Counted from the stretch's first letter, positions 18,147 to 27,218 are shown. The stretch is DNA of 64,000 nt from Leeuwenhoekiella blandensis MED217 (GCF_000152985.1 NZ_CH672395.1:475849-539848); one strand, 5' to 3'. Numbers and translations are program-made. Notes: generated by a model not told the origin, from the letters alone.

Positions 18147-18767
18147 ATGGGAGGAGAGGGCAGTATGAAGGCAATGATCGATAGCCTGAGAAATAACAGA
18201 AAATTGCTCAGGAATAAGTCCCGCTTTACAAAGGAGCGAAGCTTTCTCAACCTTAAAGAAACTTATTTAAAAGGAGCATCTGGAAAACCCAGATTTAAGC
18301 CCTACTCCAAAGAAGCCATAAAAAAAATAAAGGCAGGATTTCAAAGAAAGCACAAACAGGAAAAAGTTCTTTTTGCTTTTCTTGGACTATTGTTTTTTTT
18401 ACTTTTTATATTCTTAGGAACATTCTTGATAAAAGAAGTCCTGCAAGAGCAAAACGATCGAAAACAGTTAAATATTCAGAAACAGGAGCAAGCTTATTTG
18501 AAACATATCGCATTTGGCGACCGTTGGTTTTCAGAATCAAATTGGCACAATGCTATTTATTATTACAAAAAGGCTTTGGAGTTATATCCAAACGATTATG
18601 ATAGTAGTTATAGGCTTCTGCAGGCATACGGGCAAAATTGTGAGAAAGCGTTAGAGGATTGCGCAAATGCGAAAGATTTGCTCGACGAATTGTTGATGAA
18701 GTTTCCTGATAAGAAATCAGAATTGATACAGCTCAAAGAAGTCTTGAATTACGAATACGGAATTTAA
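18147..18767 (+). CDS. TPR-containing single-pass membrane protein
   Basis: This 206-residue protein has a basic N-terminal cytosolic stretch (about 1-72), one strong TM helix (about 75-97) and a C-terminal TPR-like region (about 115-195, with WHNAIYYYKKALELYPNDYDSSYRLLQAYG). Tetratricopeptide repeats mediate protein contacts. Two starts are possible: ATG 18147 (N-terminus MGGEGSM) or ATG 18165. The first is preferred because I recall MGGEGSM-type starts in related small proteins, but the bases between them also resemble a purine-rich ribosome site. Confidence 0.6.
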   Translation: MGGEGSMKAMIDSLRNNRKLLRNKSRFTKERSFLNLKETYLKGASGKPRFKPYSKEAIKKIKAGFQRKHKQEKVLFAFLGLLFFLLFIFLGTFLIKEVLQEQNDRKQLNIQKQEQAYLKHIAFGDRWFSESNWHNAIYYYKKALELYPNDYDSSYRLLQAYGQNCEKALEDCANAKDLLDELLMKFPDKKSELIQLKEVLNYEYGI

Positions 18768-18779
18768 AACGAAGCGTTT

Positions 18780-19151
18780 ATGAATATCGAAAGCTATAGA
18801 GAATATTGCTTACAGAAACCCGGAACTACAGAGCATTTTCCGTTTAATGAAGATACGCTGGTTTTTAAAGTGATGGGGAAAATGTATGCGCTTAGCAGTT
18901 TGATGAGTTGGGAAAATGGTGAGCCGCGTATCAACCTTAAATGCGATCCTGAAGAAGCTATTTTTCTGCGAGAAAAATACCCTGAAAGTGTTTTGCCGGG
19001 ATACCATATGAATAAGCAATTATGGAATACGGTAGTGCTTAATGGTGAACTGACGCCCATACAAGTACTACAGTTTATAGACGACAGCTATACGCTTATC
19101 GTAAACAGTCTTACCAAAAAGCTAAAAGAAGAATTAAAAAGGCTGGATTGA
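18780..19151 (+). CDS. MmcQ/YjbR family DNA-binding-fold protein
   Basis: The 123-residue protein matches the MmcQ/YjbR family: REYCLQKPGTTEHFPFNEDTLVFKVMGKMYAL, then RINLKCDPEEAIFLRE and PGYHMNKQLWNTV. The fold resembles DNA-binding CyaY-like modules, but the role is unknown. It begins 12 nt after the TPR protein. Confidence 0.9.
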   Translation: MNIESYREYCLQKPGTTEHFPFNEDTLVFKVMGKMYALSSLMSWENGEPRINLKCDPEEAIFLREKYPESVLPGYHMNKQLWNTVVLNGELTPIQVLQFIDDSYTLIVNSLTKKLKEELKRLD

Positions 19152-19195
19152 TTCTGAATATATAGCTTTACAAAAATTATTTTTCAATCAAACGC

Positions 19196-20971
19196 ATGCA
19201 GGATCCCAGAGCCCACTATACCTCAAAAATCACCACCTATCAAGAGCAGTTAAAAAAGATGCAAGCCCTACTGCTTTCGAGCAGTATGATACGGCTTGTG
19301 GTATTTTTAATAGGTGTGGCAGCTATTTATTTCTTATGGGGAAACACGCGTGTCATCCTTGCAATAGTAGTAGCTGAGATCGCTTTGTTTCTGTTTTTGG
19401 TCTCAAGGCATTCCCGGCTTAAATACAAACGAGATTTTCTACAGGAAATGATCGCTATCAATAAAACCGAACTCCAAGTACTCGATCGTGATTATTATGA
19501 TTTGCCAGATGGTGACACGTTTAAAAATCCGGTGCATGAGTTCAGTCAGGATATTGATCTTTTTGGGCGAGGATCTTTCTTTCAATATTTAAACAGAACC
19601 GGTTTAGCCAGTGGAGCGCAAAAATTGGCAGATTTACTTACTGCCAATAGTATTGAAGATATTCCGCAGAAACAGGAAGCGGTACAAGAACTCGCAGCAC
19701 AATCAGACTGGCGGCAGGAGTTTAGAGCCACGGCGCGCTTGGTAAAAGCGAATTATGACACGCGGCATATTTTAAATTGGCTTAAAGGCTATACCAATTT
19801 TGTGCCCAAAATCATGCAATGGCTACCCAATGTTTTTACCGGTATTTCACTGGTTCTTTTTGTGCTGGCGTATCTTGATCTCGTTCCCGGGAGTGTGGTA
19901 CTGTATTGGTTTTTTGCCGGACTTATCCTCAACGGATTTTTCGTAAAAAAAGTAAATGACCTTTGGGACAAAGCCGGTAAAACGCAAACCACTTTTGAGC
20001 AGTATTTCAAATTGATGCTCTTGTTAGAAGAGCAAGAGTTTACGTCAGTTTATCTAAAAAAGGAACAGGATAAGATCAAGTCTCAAAAGGCTAAAGCTTC
20101 GGCGGTAATTGAGCAATTTTCAAAAATGCTGGGCATTCTCGATCAGCGCTCTAATATGTTAGTAGGCGTATTTATCAATTCCTTTTTTCTTTCAGATTTA
20201 AGGCAATCGTATCGCATAGAACGCTGGATTGCATTGAATGCAGATGAGGTTGCCAACTGGTTTGAAGTGATCGCTTTTTTTGATGCGCAAAACAGCCTGG
20301 CCAATTTCAGTTTTAATCATCCCGATTACGCTTTCGCGGAAATCAAAAAAGGAAAGCATACGCTTACTGCAAAAGCCTTGGCGCATCCGTTACTCGATCC
20401 TAAGAAGGCGGTTGCTAATGATTTTGATATTGATAGCGAACAGTTTTTTATCATCACCGGCGCCAACATGGCGGGTAAGAGTACCTTTTTACGCACGGTG
20501 TCTTTGAGTATTGTGATGAGCAATGCAGGGCTTCCTATTTGTGCCAAAGAAGCGGTTTATGATCCTATAAAATTGATCACCAGTATGCGCACCAGCGACT
20601 CGCTTACCGATGATGAATCGTATTTCTTTTCAGAATTGAAACGCTTGCAGTTTATCGTAAACGCCATAAAAACGGATACTTATTTTATCATTCTAGACGA
20701 GATTTTAAAAGGAACCAACAGTACCGACAAGGCCATTGGCTCCCGAAAATTCATCGAGAAATTGGTGGCTTCAAATTCCACTGGAATCATCGCTACGCAC
20801 GACTTGAGTTTGTGTGAAGCGGCAGACGAACTTGAAGAGGTCAAGAACTATTATTTTGATGCGCAGATCATCAACGACGAGTTGTTTTTTGACTACACCT
20901 TTAAAAAAGGGATTTGCCAGAATATGAACGCCTCTTTCTTACTCAGAAAGATGCAAATTATAGATGCCTAG
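19196..20971 (+). CDS. Membrane-bound MutS-like ATPase
   Basis: This 591-residue protein has hydrophobic segments near residues 30-70 and 215-260 and a C-terminal MutS ATPase domain. Walker A is GANMAGKST (about residues 422-430). Walker B is FIILDEILKGTNS, followed by the ATHD switch. The mismatch-recognition and connector domains of true MutS are absent and the TM segments are atypical, so a role in mismatch repair is doubtful. Flavobacteria often carry such MutS relatives. The stop codon abuts the next ATG. Confidence 0.8.
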   Translation: MQDPRAHYTSKITTYQEQLKKMQALLLSSSMIRLVVFLIGVAAIYFLWGNTRVILAIVVAEIALFLFLVSRHSRLKYKRDFLQEMIAINKTELQVLDRDYYDLPDGDTFKNPVHEFSQDIDLFGRGSFFQYLNRTGLASGAQKLADLLTANSIEDIPQKQEAVQELAAQSDWRQEFRATARLVKANYDTRHILNWLKGYTNFVPKIMQWLPNVFTGISLVLFVLAYLDLVPGSVVLYWFFAGLILNGFFVKKVNDLWDKAGKTQTTFEQYFKLMLLLEEQEFTSVYLKKEQDKIKSQKAKASAVIEQFSKMLGILDQRSNMLVGVFINSFFLSDLRQSYRIERWIALNADEVANWFEVIAFFDAQNSLANFSFNHPDYAFAEIKKGKHTLTAKALAHPLLDPKKAVANDFDIDSEQFFIITGANMAGKSTFLRTVSLSIVMSNAGLPICAKEAVYDPIKLITSMRTSDSLTDDESYFFSELKRLQFIVNAIKTDTYFIILDEILKGTNSTDKAIGSRKFIEKLVASNSTGIIATHDLSLCEAADELEEVKNYYFDAQIINDELFFDYTFKKGICQNMNASFLLRKMQIIDA

Positions 20972-21973
20972 ATGGATTCGTTAACGCAAATCGTTCTGGG
21001 CGCTGCGGTGGGAGAAGCCGTTTTAGGGAAAAAAGTGGGCAACAAAGCGATGTTGTACGGTGCAATCGCCGGTACAATTCCTGATCTAGATACCATTGTA
21101 GGTAAATTTCTTGATCCACTTACCGCTATCGAAATTCACAGAGGAATAAGTCATTCTATCGTTTTTAGTATTGTGATGGCGCCCATTTTGGGTTGGCTCG
21201 TGGCGCAACTTCATAAAAAGGCACAAGCCAGTTGGAAGGATTGGTCTTGGCTCTTTTTCTGGGGTTTGGTGACGCATCCGCTTTTGGACGCGCACACGAC
21301 ATGGGGAACGCAGCTGTTCTGGCCATTAGATCTCAGGTTGGCGTACCAAAATATTTTTGTCATCGATCCGCTTTATACCTTGCCGTTTTTAGTCTTTTTG
21401 ATCCTAGCGATGCGTTTACCAAAAGCTTCCAAAAAACGCCGAAAGTGGAATAATCTCGGACTTATAGTAAGTTCAGCGTATATGGTACTGACTTTAGTTT
21501 TAAAAGGAATCAGTTATCAGAAATTCACCGAAGCCTTAGCAAACGAAAAGATTGAATATACACAAATCGATACGCGGCCGGCAGCATTTAATACGATTTT
21601 GTGGTACGCTAATATTGATGTAGGCGACGCGTATTTGCTAGGGGATTATTCGTTTTTTGATAGTAAGCCTATTCGTTTCAAATATGTACCGAAGGATCGT
21701 CAACTGCTGGGCGATTATCGAGATTCTGAAACGATAAAGCGACTCAATAAAATTTCAAACGGATGGTATGCGGTTGAAAAGCGCGATAGCGATTTGTATT
21801 ACAATGATCTTCGGTTTGGAGTTTACGATTTGGATGCAAAAGATTTACGCTTTGTTTTCAGTTATCAATTGATTCCTGATGGTGAAACTTTAGAAATAGA
21901 AGAAGCTAAAAGAGATCCCGAAGCGATGAAGCAGGTTTTAAAGAGCTTGTGGGACAGGATTTGGGGAAATTAA
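20972..21973 (+). CDS. YdjM/LexA-binding-type membrane metal-dependent hydrolase
   Basis: This 333-residue protein has an N-terminal YdjM-like half: MDSLTQIVLGAAVGEA, PDLDTI, HRGISHSIVF and THPLLDAHTTWGTQL. The conserved His and Asp residues are potential metal ligands. Four TM helices lie before residue 180, followed by a soluble C-terminal domain. The family is annotated as metal-dependent hydrolase without a defined substrate. It follows the MutS-like gene with no gap. Confidence 0.8.
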   Translation: MDSLTQIVLGAAVGEAVLGKKVGNKAMLYGAIAGTIPDLDTIVGKFLDPLTAIEIHRGISHSIVFSIVMAPILGWLVAQLHKKAQASWKDWSWLFFWGLVTHPLLDAHTTWGTQLFWPLDLRLAYQNIFVIDPLYTLPFLVFLILAMRLPKASKKRRKWNNLGLIVSSAYMVLTLVLKGISYQKFTEALANEKIEYTQIDTRPAAFNTILWYANIDVGDAYLLGDYSFFDSKPIRFKYVPKDRQLLGDYRDSETIKRLNKISNGWYAVEKRDSDLYYNDLRFGVYDLDAKDLRFVFSYQLIPDGETLEIEEAKRDPEAMKQVLKSLWDRIWGN

Positions 21974-22012
21974 TTGGACTTTTAATAGAGAGAAATATAA
22001 CACCAACATATT

Positions 22013-22330
22013 ATGCAGTATAAACTTTCAGAAATAGAACCTAAAGAAATTATGCCGGGATATTACGGCAAACTGGTGCATACTCAAAATACATCACTCG
22101 CGTTTTGGGAAGTTGAAGAGGGCGCTCAAGTACCTGAGCATAGCCATATGAACGAACAAATCATGCACGTGATTGAGGGAGAATTCGAGTTTACCCTTGA
22201 CGGAACTACCAAAGTGTATCATCCTGGAGATATTGTGGTGATCGCTCCGCATCTTTCGCATAGCGGAAAAGCCTTGACGCCTTGTAAATTACTTGATGTG
22301 TTTAGTCCGACGCGAGAAGAGTATAAGTAG
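22013..22330 (+). CDS. Cupin domain protein
   Basis: The 105-residue protein is a single cupin barrel. Motif 1 is VPEHSHMNEQIMHVIEGEFEF with H, H and E metal-ligand positions, and motif 2 is PGDIVVIAPHLSHSG. It may be a small enzyme, a ligand sensor or an antitoxin-like cupin; the function is not determined. Confidence 0.85.
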   Translation: MQYKLSEIEPKEIMPGYYGKLVHTQNTSLAFWEVEEGAQVPEHSHMNEQIMHVIEGEFEFTLDGTTKVYHPGDIVVIAPHLSHSGKALTPCKLLDVFSPTREEYK

Positions 22331-22335
22331 AATTT

Positions 22336-22378
22336 GACCTGTCAGGTCGAGCACAGTCGAGACCAGTTATATCGACAG
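22336..22378. repeat. TCGA-rich palindromic intergenic repeat
   Basis: A cluster of nested inverted repeats between the cupin and SDR genes: GACCT/AGGTC (22336-22348), GGTCGA/TCGAGACC (22345-22364) and CTGTC/GACAG arms. Such REP-like sequences are common in flavobacterial intergenic regions. A related structure occurs at 33662-33708. Confidence 0.5.
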
Positions 22379-22408
22379 CTGTAAAGTAACACAACTAATT
22401 GTAATACT

Positions 22409-23194
22409 ATGAATATTGATTTAAGCGGAAAAAAAGCACTTGTTGGTGCGAGCACTTCAGGGATAGGTAAAGCGATCGCTAAGCAGTTGGCGGCGAGTGG
22501 TGCGACGGTTACGTTGATGTCGCGCTCGTTAGAAAAATTAGAAAGCGTTAAGCAAAGCCTTTCGACTGAAAACAGTCAGCAACATCAACTGCTTCAGGTA
22601 GATTTTACAGATTATGCTGCGTTCAAATCGATCATTACAAGCTATTTTGAAAAGAATTCAGTAGATATTCTTGTGAATAACACGCAAGGCCCGCCACCGG
22701 GTACAGCGCTTCAAAAGGAGGTTGAAGACTATCAGCAGGCTTTTGACCTGTTGTTTAAAACGGTAGTGCTTACAACAGAATTGGCTTTGGCTGCAATGAA
22801 AGAAAAGGAATGGGGTCGCGTGATCAACGTAGCTTCAGTATCGGTGAAAGAGCCGCTTTCTTATTTGGTGCTATCAAATTCCATACGGGCAGCAGTCGTG
22901 ACTTGGGCAAAAAGTCTGGCTACAGAGGCTGGTGCTTTCGGCATTACTGTAAATAGTATTTTAACCGGCTACTTCAATACCGAACGTATCACTTCACTAA
23001 ATGCTAAAAAAGCAAAAGAGCAAGGTGTTTCTGAAGAAGAAATTTTAAAACAAATGGAAGCTTCGGTTCCTGTAAAACGTATAGGTGATCCTGCCGAATA
23101 TGGCTATTTGGTTGCCTTTTTAGCTTCAGACCATGCGGCCTATATTACCGGCACACAAATACCAATTGATGGTGGTAGTTTGAGCAGTCTTTAA
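22409..23194 (+). CDS. SDR family protein with altered active site
   Basis: The 261-residue protein has the Rossmann fold of short-chain dehydrogenases: GASTSGIG (12-20), NNTQG in place of NNAG, ALAAMKEKEWGRVINVAS and a C-terminal IDGGS. Aligned with FabG, S143 is kept, but the catalytic Tyr is S156 and the Lys is R160 (YLVLSNSIRAAV). It therefore probably does not reduce ketones in the normal way. It may bind a nucleotide only or use other chemistry. Similar SNSIRAAV-type SDRs are known in Bacteroidota. Confidence 0.85.
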   Translation: MNIDLSGKKALVGASTSGIGKAIAKQLAASGATVTLMSRSLEKLESVKQSLSTENSQQHQLLQVDFTDYAAFKSIITSYFEKNSVDILVNNTQGPPPGTALQKEVEDYQQAFDLLFKTVVLTTELALAAMKEKEWGRVINVASVSVKEPLSYLVLSNSIRAAVVTWAKSLATEAGAFGITVNSILTGYFNTERITSLNAKKAKEQGVSEEEILKQMEASVPVKRIGDPAEYGYLVAFLASDHAAYITGTQIPIDGGSLSSL

Positions 23195-23358
23195 TTGGCC
23201 TTCTTTGTAAATCGCGTGATTCCAAATAAAATAAGACCAATGCTTAAGCCTATTAATAGTCCGTATAGAAAATCGGGTATAGGATAAAAATGATTTACGA
23301 TCTGATTACTTGCGAGTAGCATACAACCTGTAATTAACGCGATAACACCTTTGTTCAT
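23191..23358 (-). CDS. Small two-helix membrane protein
   Basis: An ORF of 55 codons on the minus strand, in the gap between the SDR and AraC genes. The product begins MNKGVIALITGCMLLASNQI and has two hydrophobic stretches (about 4-18 and 30-47), with a positive end RFTKKAN. It is compact and membrane-like and its stop overlaps the SDR stop. No homologue is recognised. The start ATG is the complement of bases 23356-23358. Confidence 0.6.
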   Translation of the reverse strand: MNKGVIALITGCMLLASNQIVNHFYPIPDFLYGLLIGLSIGLILFGITRFTKKAN

Positions 23359-23409
23359 ATAACTCTAGATTTTTTAATAAGTAGCAGCTCCCGCAGATGT
23401 GTTACAAAC

Positions 23410-24261
23410 TTATTGCGTTTCTGTGGTTTTGTAAGTTCGCGGACTTACCCCTTTTTGCTTTTTGAAATATCTATTAAAATTAGAAACCGAGTTAAAACCG
23501 CAGGTATATGCAATACTCGAGATGGCTTCTTGGTTGTCTGGAGTGCGCAACAACTGGCAAGCGTGCTCAATGCGCAGTTCTAATAAAAACTGATTAAACG
23601 TTTTGTTAGTACGTTCTTTAAAGAAACGGCAAAATGCCGTAGGACTCATCACAGCGATCTCGGCGATCTCATCGAGCGTGATGCGCTCTTTAAAGTGACT
23701 CAGGCAATAGTCAAATACATTACTCATGCGTTGACCTTCGGTATCGGTGTAATTGGTTTTGTTTGTAAAATTAGAAAGCAACTCTTTACTCGTATTATGA
23801 ATTTCGTAGAGTAGTTTGATAAAACTCATAAAACGCTCCAGATTGGCCAAACTGCGTAAGCGAATGAATTCACGCTTAAAGCGCGCATCAACATCTGCAA
23901 TCCTAAATCCGGATGATGCTTGTTTAAAAAAGAGGTCCAATTCTTTTAATTCTTCGGTTTCAAAAAAGTCATGGCCAAAACCTTCCCGGTTAAAAAATAG
24001 GGTAAGCATGTGACACAAACCTTGATGATTAGCATCACTCCTAAAAACGTGCGGAAGATTTTCTCCAAAGACCAAAACATCTCCGGGTTTAAATCGGCTT
24101 ACAGTATCACCCACGAGTAAAGTACCAGAACCCGACAGAATATAGCTCATTTGTATTTCTGCATGCTGATGTAACTTATCATAAAATATAGGTTCTAGGT
24201 CTTCTTGAAAAATCAAGGCATGATTACTAGACTTTGGTATTTTAAATGGAAGTACCTTCAA
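23410..24261 (-). CDS. AraC family regulator with cupin sensor
   Basis: The 283-residue protein has an N-terminal cupin-like ligand domain (about 20-100, with HQHAEIQMSYILSGSGTLLVGD) and a C-terminal AraC double helix-turn-helix (about 185-280, with LDEIAEIAVMSPTAFCRFFKERTNKTFNQFL and SSIAYTCGFNSVSNFNRYFKKQKGVSPRTY). It is divergent from the hydroxyproline genes and is their probable regulator (inference). The intergenic region carries two copies of CGTGGTTTT that could be its sites. Confidence 0.9.
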   Translation of the reverse strand: MKVLPFKIPKSSNHALIFQEDLEPIFYDKLHQHAEIQMSYILSGSGTLLVGDTVSRFKPGDVLVFGENLPHVFRSDANHQGLCHMLTLFFNREGFGHDFFETEELKELDLFFKQASSGFRIADVDARFKREFIRLRSLANLERFMSFIKLLYEIHNTSKELLSNFTNKTNYTDTEGQRMSNVFDYCLSHFKERITLDEIAEIAVMSPTAFCRFFKERTNKTFNQFLLELRIEHACQLLRTPDNQEAISSIAYTCGFNSVSNFNRYFKKQKGVSPRTYKTTETQ

Positions 24262-24275
24262 TGGTTAGAATTTGA

Positions 24276-24354
24276 CGTGGTTTTTCAATAAAAATATTGG
24301 ATTGTGCTAAAATATGCAAAGTTTTGGTTAAATACTACAAAACGCCGTGGTTTT
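24276..24354. promoter_or_regulatory. Paired CGTGGTTTT motifs, candidate AraC sites
   Basis: The 9-mer CGTGGTTTT occurs at 24276-24284 and 24346-24354, 70 bp apart, in the region between the divergent AraC gene and the deaminase gene. AraC proteins often bind direct repeats, so these are candidate operators. The second copy lies just upstream of the -7 element at 24363. Confidence 0.35.
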
Positions 24355-24362
24355 GAGCCTAC

Positions 24363-24370
24363 TACATTTG
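24363..24370 (+). promoter_or_regulatory. -7 promoter element TACATTTG
   Basis: TAnnTTTG element 24 nt before the ATG at 24395. It is the likely promoter of the hydroxyproline deaminase gene. A regular -33 TTG is missing, consistent with a need for an activator (inference). Confidence 0.45.
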
Positions 24371-24394
24371 TATCTCAATACTAAACATAAAATT

Positions 24395-25330
24395 ATGCAG
24401 ATCAATTGGGAAGGCGTTATGCCCGCAGTAACCACAAAGTTTACCGCAGAAGATAAACTGGACCTTGATTTATTTGAGGTAAATATCAAAGCTCAGCTTG
24501 ATGCCGGAGTTCACGGGATCGTCTTAGGTGGAACTTTGGGAGAGGCGAGTACTTTAACCGATGAAGAGAAAAGTACTTTGACTCGTAAAACTGTAGAAAT
24601 TGTTGCGGGTTCAGTACCGGTAATGATGAACATTGCAGAGCAAACTACAAAAGGTGCAATTGCAGCAGCAAAGCAAGCAGAAGAAGATGGAGCCGCGGGA
24701 TTGATGATGTTACCTCCTATGCGATACAAAGCGAGTGATCGTGAGGTTGTAGCTTATTTCAAGGCGGTTGCACAAAGCACTTCACTACCTATTATGGTTT
24801 ATAACAACCCGGTTGATTATAAAATTGAAGTAACCCTTGACATGTTTGAAGAGTTACTTGAAGAGCCTAATATCCAAGCGGTAAAAGAGTCTACACGAGA
24901 CATTTCTAATGTAACCCGTATTAAAAACCGTTTTGGTGATCGTTTAAAAATTATGACCGGTGTAGATACTTTAGCCTTAGAAAGCTTATTGATGGGTGCA
25001 GACGGTTGGGTAGCAGGTTTGGTTTGTGCATTCCCTGCTGAAACTGTTGCGATCTACGAACTACAAAAAGCGGGTCGCATTGATGAGGCCTTAGCGATCT
25101 ATCGCTGGTTCTTACCCCTTTTAGAATTAGATATCGACGCACAACTTGTACAAAATATCAAGCTTGCAGAAGTGTATACCAAAATTGGTTCAGAACACGT
25201 GAGAGCACCACGCTTACCATTGGCAGGAGCGCGTCGCGAAGAAGTAATAAAAATTATTGAAGAAGGTTTGGCAAGCAGACCTACTTTACCTGAATATAAA
25301 GGATTGAATACGCAGAAGGAATTGGCTTAA
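24395..25330 (+). CDS. DapA-family lyase, probable hydroxyproline-pathway deaminase
   Basis: This 311-residue class I aldolase-fold protein has the DHDPS family Tyr (Y136 in VYNNP) and Schiff-base Lys (K164 in AVKEST), with GGTLGEASTLT as the substrate carboxylate loop. In the setting of a 4-hydroxyproline epimerase, DadA-like oxidase and semialdehyde dehydrogenase, the likely reaction is conversion of 1-pyrroline-4-hydroxy-2-carboxylate to 2-oxoglutarate semialdehyde. ATG 24395 fits the domain start; an in-frame start at 24347 would sit upstream of the promoter element. True lysine-pathway DapA is less likely. Confidence 0.75.
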   Translation: MQINWEGVMPAVTTKFTAEDKLDLDLFEVNIKAQLDAGVHGIVLGGTLGEASTLTDEEKSTLTRKTVEIVAGSVPVMMNIAEQTTKGAIAAAKQAEEDGAAGLMMLPPMRYKASDREVVAYFKAVAQSTSLPIMVYNNPVDYKIEVTLDMFEELLEEPNIQAVKESTRDISNVTRIKNRFGDRLKIMTGVDTLALESLLMGADGWVAGLVCAFPAETVAIYELQKAGRIDEALAIYRWFLPLLELDIDAQLVQNIKLAEVYTKIGSEHVRAPRLPLAGARREEVIKIIEEGLASRPTLPEYKGLNTQKELA

Positions 25331-25520
25331 GCCTGTCTTTCGTAGTAAGTTCAAAGCATAATTGGTGGATGAAATGAGTCGGAGGCGGAGTTCGTTTAAT
25401 ATTAGATTTAAAGTTTAGCTGTTTACGGTTTGGCAATTTTCAAGGCTTAACAAAAATGCTGACGGCTCATTTTTTTAGACTTCAAAAGAAGTCTGAATAC
25501 CAAAGAAAACAAGTTTAATT

Positions 25521-25546
25521 AAAAGCACCGCAACTGTGGTGCTTTT
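25521..25546. terminator. Hairpin AAAAGCACC/GGTGCTTTT
   Basis: A perfect 9-bp stem (25521-25529 with 25538-25546) with an 8-nt loop, ending in four T. It lies between the deaminase and dehydrogenase genes. It is A/T-flanked on both sides, so it could work either way. The rest of 25331-25609 shows no gene. Confidence 0.6.
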
Positions 25547-25609
25547 GGCGTAAACAAGCTTAGCTACTGCCTCAAGTGGCTTAAGTGATTAAAAAAGAAA
25601 TTGATACAA

Positions 25610-27187
25610 ATGATTACAGGAAAGAATTATATAGGAAGTAAAATTTCTGCAGAAGGAAAAACAACATACACAACGATCAACCCAAAGCTCAATATTGAGA
25701 ATGAGTGGCAATTTACTGAAGCTACCGAGAGCGAAGTAGATGCTGCTGCACAATTAGCTGCGGAAGCTTTTGAAGTGTACAAACACAAATCAGATAAAGA
25801 ACGCGCAGCATTTTTAAGAGCAATTGGAGAAGAGATCGAAGCTTTAGGTCAGCAATTGATCGATACCTACACCACCGAATCTGGCCTTCCTGAAGGTCGT
25901 GCAATGGGAGAGCGCGGCAGAACAATTGGTCAACTCAATGCGTTTGCTTCCCTGTTAGAGCAAGGAGATTGGGTGCAAGCTACCATAGATCACGGTAATC
26001 CCGAGCGTACTCCTGCACCAAAACCAGATTTGCGTAAAATGCAAATCGCGACCGGACCTGTTGCTGTTTTTGGAGCTAGTAACTTTCCGTTTGCGTTCTC
26101 AACCGCCGGAGGAGATACCGCTAGTGCACTTGCAGCCGGTTGTCCGGTTGTTGTAAAAAGTCACCCAATGCACGCAGCGACTGGCGAATTGGTTTCTTCA
26201 GCAATCATCAAAGCGGCGCAGAAAACAGGAATGCCTGACGGCGTTTTTTCTAACTTGAACAGTAAAGGAATTGCAGTAGGAGAGCAGTTGGTTAAGCATC
26301 CTGCGATCAAAGGTGTTGGTTTTACCGGAAGCATAAAAGCGGGGAAAGCCTTAGTCGCTCTAGGAGCCAACAGAGAAGAACCCATCCCGGTTTATGCCGA
26401 AATGGGAAGTATAAACCCTGTTGTGATCCTTCCGGAGGCCTTAAAAGTCAATGGTGAAAGCTGGGCGCAAAAATATGCGGGAAGTATCAATCTTGGCGCG
26501 GGACAATTTTGTACCAATCCCGGGTTGATCTTAGGAATTGAAGGAGAAGAATTAGAAACTTTTGGTAAGAATCTGGCTACGCATTTAGGCGAGCAACCTG
26601 CGCATTGCATGTTGCATCCTAATATTCAGTCGGCTTACGAAAGCGGAAAACAAACAATGCTCGATGCGGCAGGAACCGAAGTGCTTGCAGTCACCTTAGA
26701 AGCAGAAGGAGCAAATGATGGTAAACCGGCATTGGTAAAAGTTACAGGAGATAATTTTCTTGCGAATACCAAACTGCACGCAGAAGTTTTTGGACCGTTT
26801 TCAATGTTGGTAAGCTGTACTTCAAAGGCACAACTGCTTGAGGTTTTAAATGCATTAGAAGGCCAACTTACCGGTTCGCTTATCGCAGAAACTTCAGAAG
26901 TTGCTACTTATACAGATGTGATTGACGCTTTGCGTTCGCGTGTGGGTAGAATTTTATTTAATGGTGTTCCTACCGGTGTTGAGGTTTGTCCTGCAATGCA
27001 CCACGGTGGGCCATTTCCATCATCGTCTGATGCCAAATTTACTTCGGTAGGTAACGACGCGATTTACCGTTGGGTGCGTCCGGTTTCTTATCAGGACTGG
27101 CCGCAAGAATTACTTCCAGATGCTTTAAAAGAAGAGAATCCGTTAGGAATTCTGCGTAAAGTAGACGGGAAGTTTACACAGGACTAA
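25610..27187 (+). CDS. Aldehyde dehydrogenase, probable 2-oxoglutarate semialdehyde DH
   Basis: The 525-residue protein has the ALDH signature: general base E264 (VYAEMGSINP), nucleophile C301 (GAGQFCTNPG) and GVGFTGSIKAG for cofactor binding. The sequence form and the length, slightly longer than typical ALDH, match 2,5-dioxovalerate dehydrogenases. It would oxidise the product of the upstream deaminase to 2-oxoglutarate. ATG 25610 was chosen over an in-frame TTG at 25601. Confidence 0.8.
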   Translation: MITGKNYIGSKISAEGKTTYTTINPKLNIENEWQFTEATESEVDAAAQLAAEAFEVYKHKSDKERAAFLRAIGEEIEALGQQLIDTYTTESGLPEGRAMGERGRTIGQLNAFASLLEQGDWVQATIDHGNPERTPAPKPDLRKMQIATGPVAVFGASNFPFAFSTAGGDTASALAAGCPVVVKSHPMHAATGELVSSAIIKAAQKTGMPDGVFSNLNSKGIAVGEQLVKHPAIKGVGFTGSIKAGKALVALGANREEPIPVYAEMGSINPVVILPEALKVNGESWAQKYAGSINLGAGQFCTNPGLILGIEGEELETFGKNLATHLGEQPAHCMLHPNIQSAYESGKQTMLDAAGTEVLAVTLEAEGANDGKPALVKVTGDNFLANTKLHAEVFGPFSMLVSCTSKAQLLEVLNALEGQLTGSLIAETSEVATYTDVIDALRSRVGRILFNGVPTGVEVCPAMHHGGPFPSSSDAKFTSVGNDAIYRWVRPVSYQDWPQELLPDALKEENPLGILRKVDGKFTQD

Positions 27188-27218
27188 ATGACTTTAGACT
27201 GTTAGGAGTTAAAAATAG

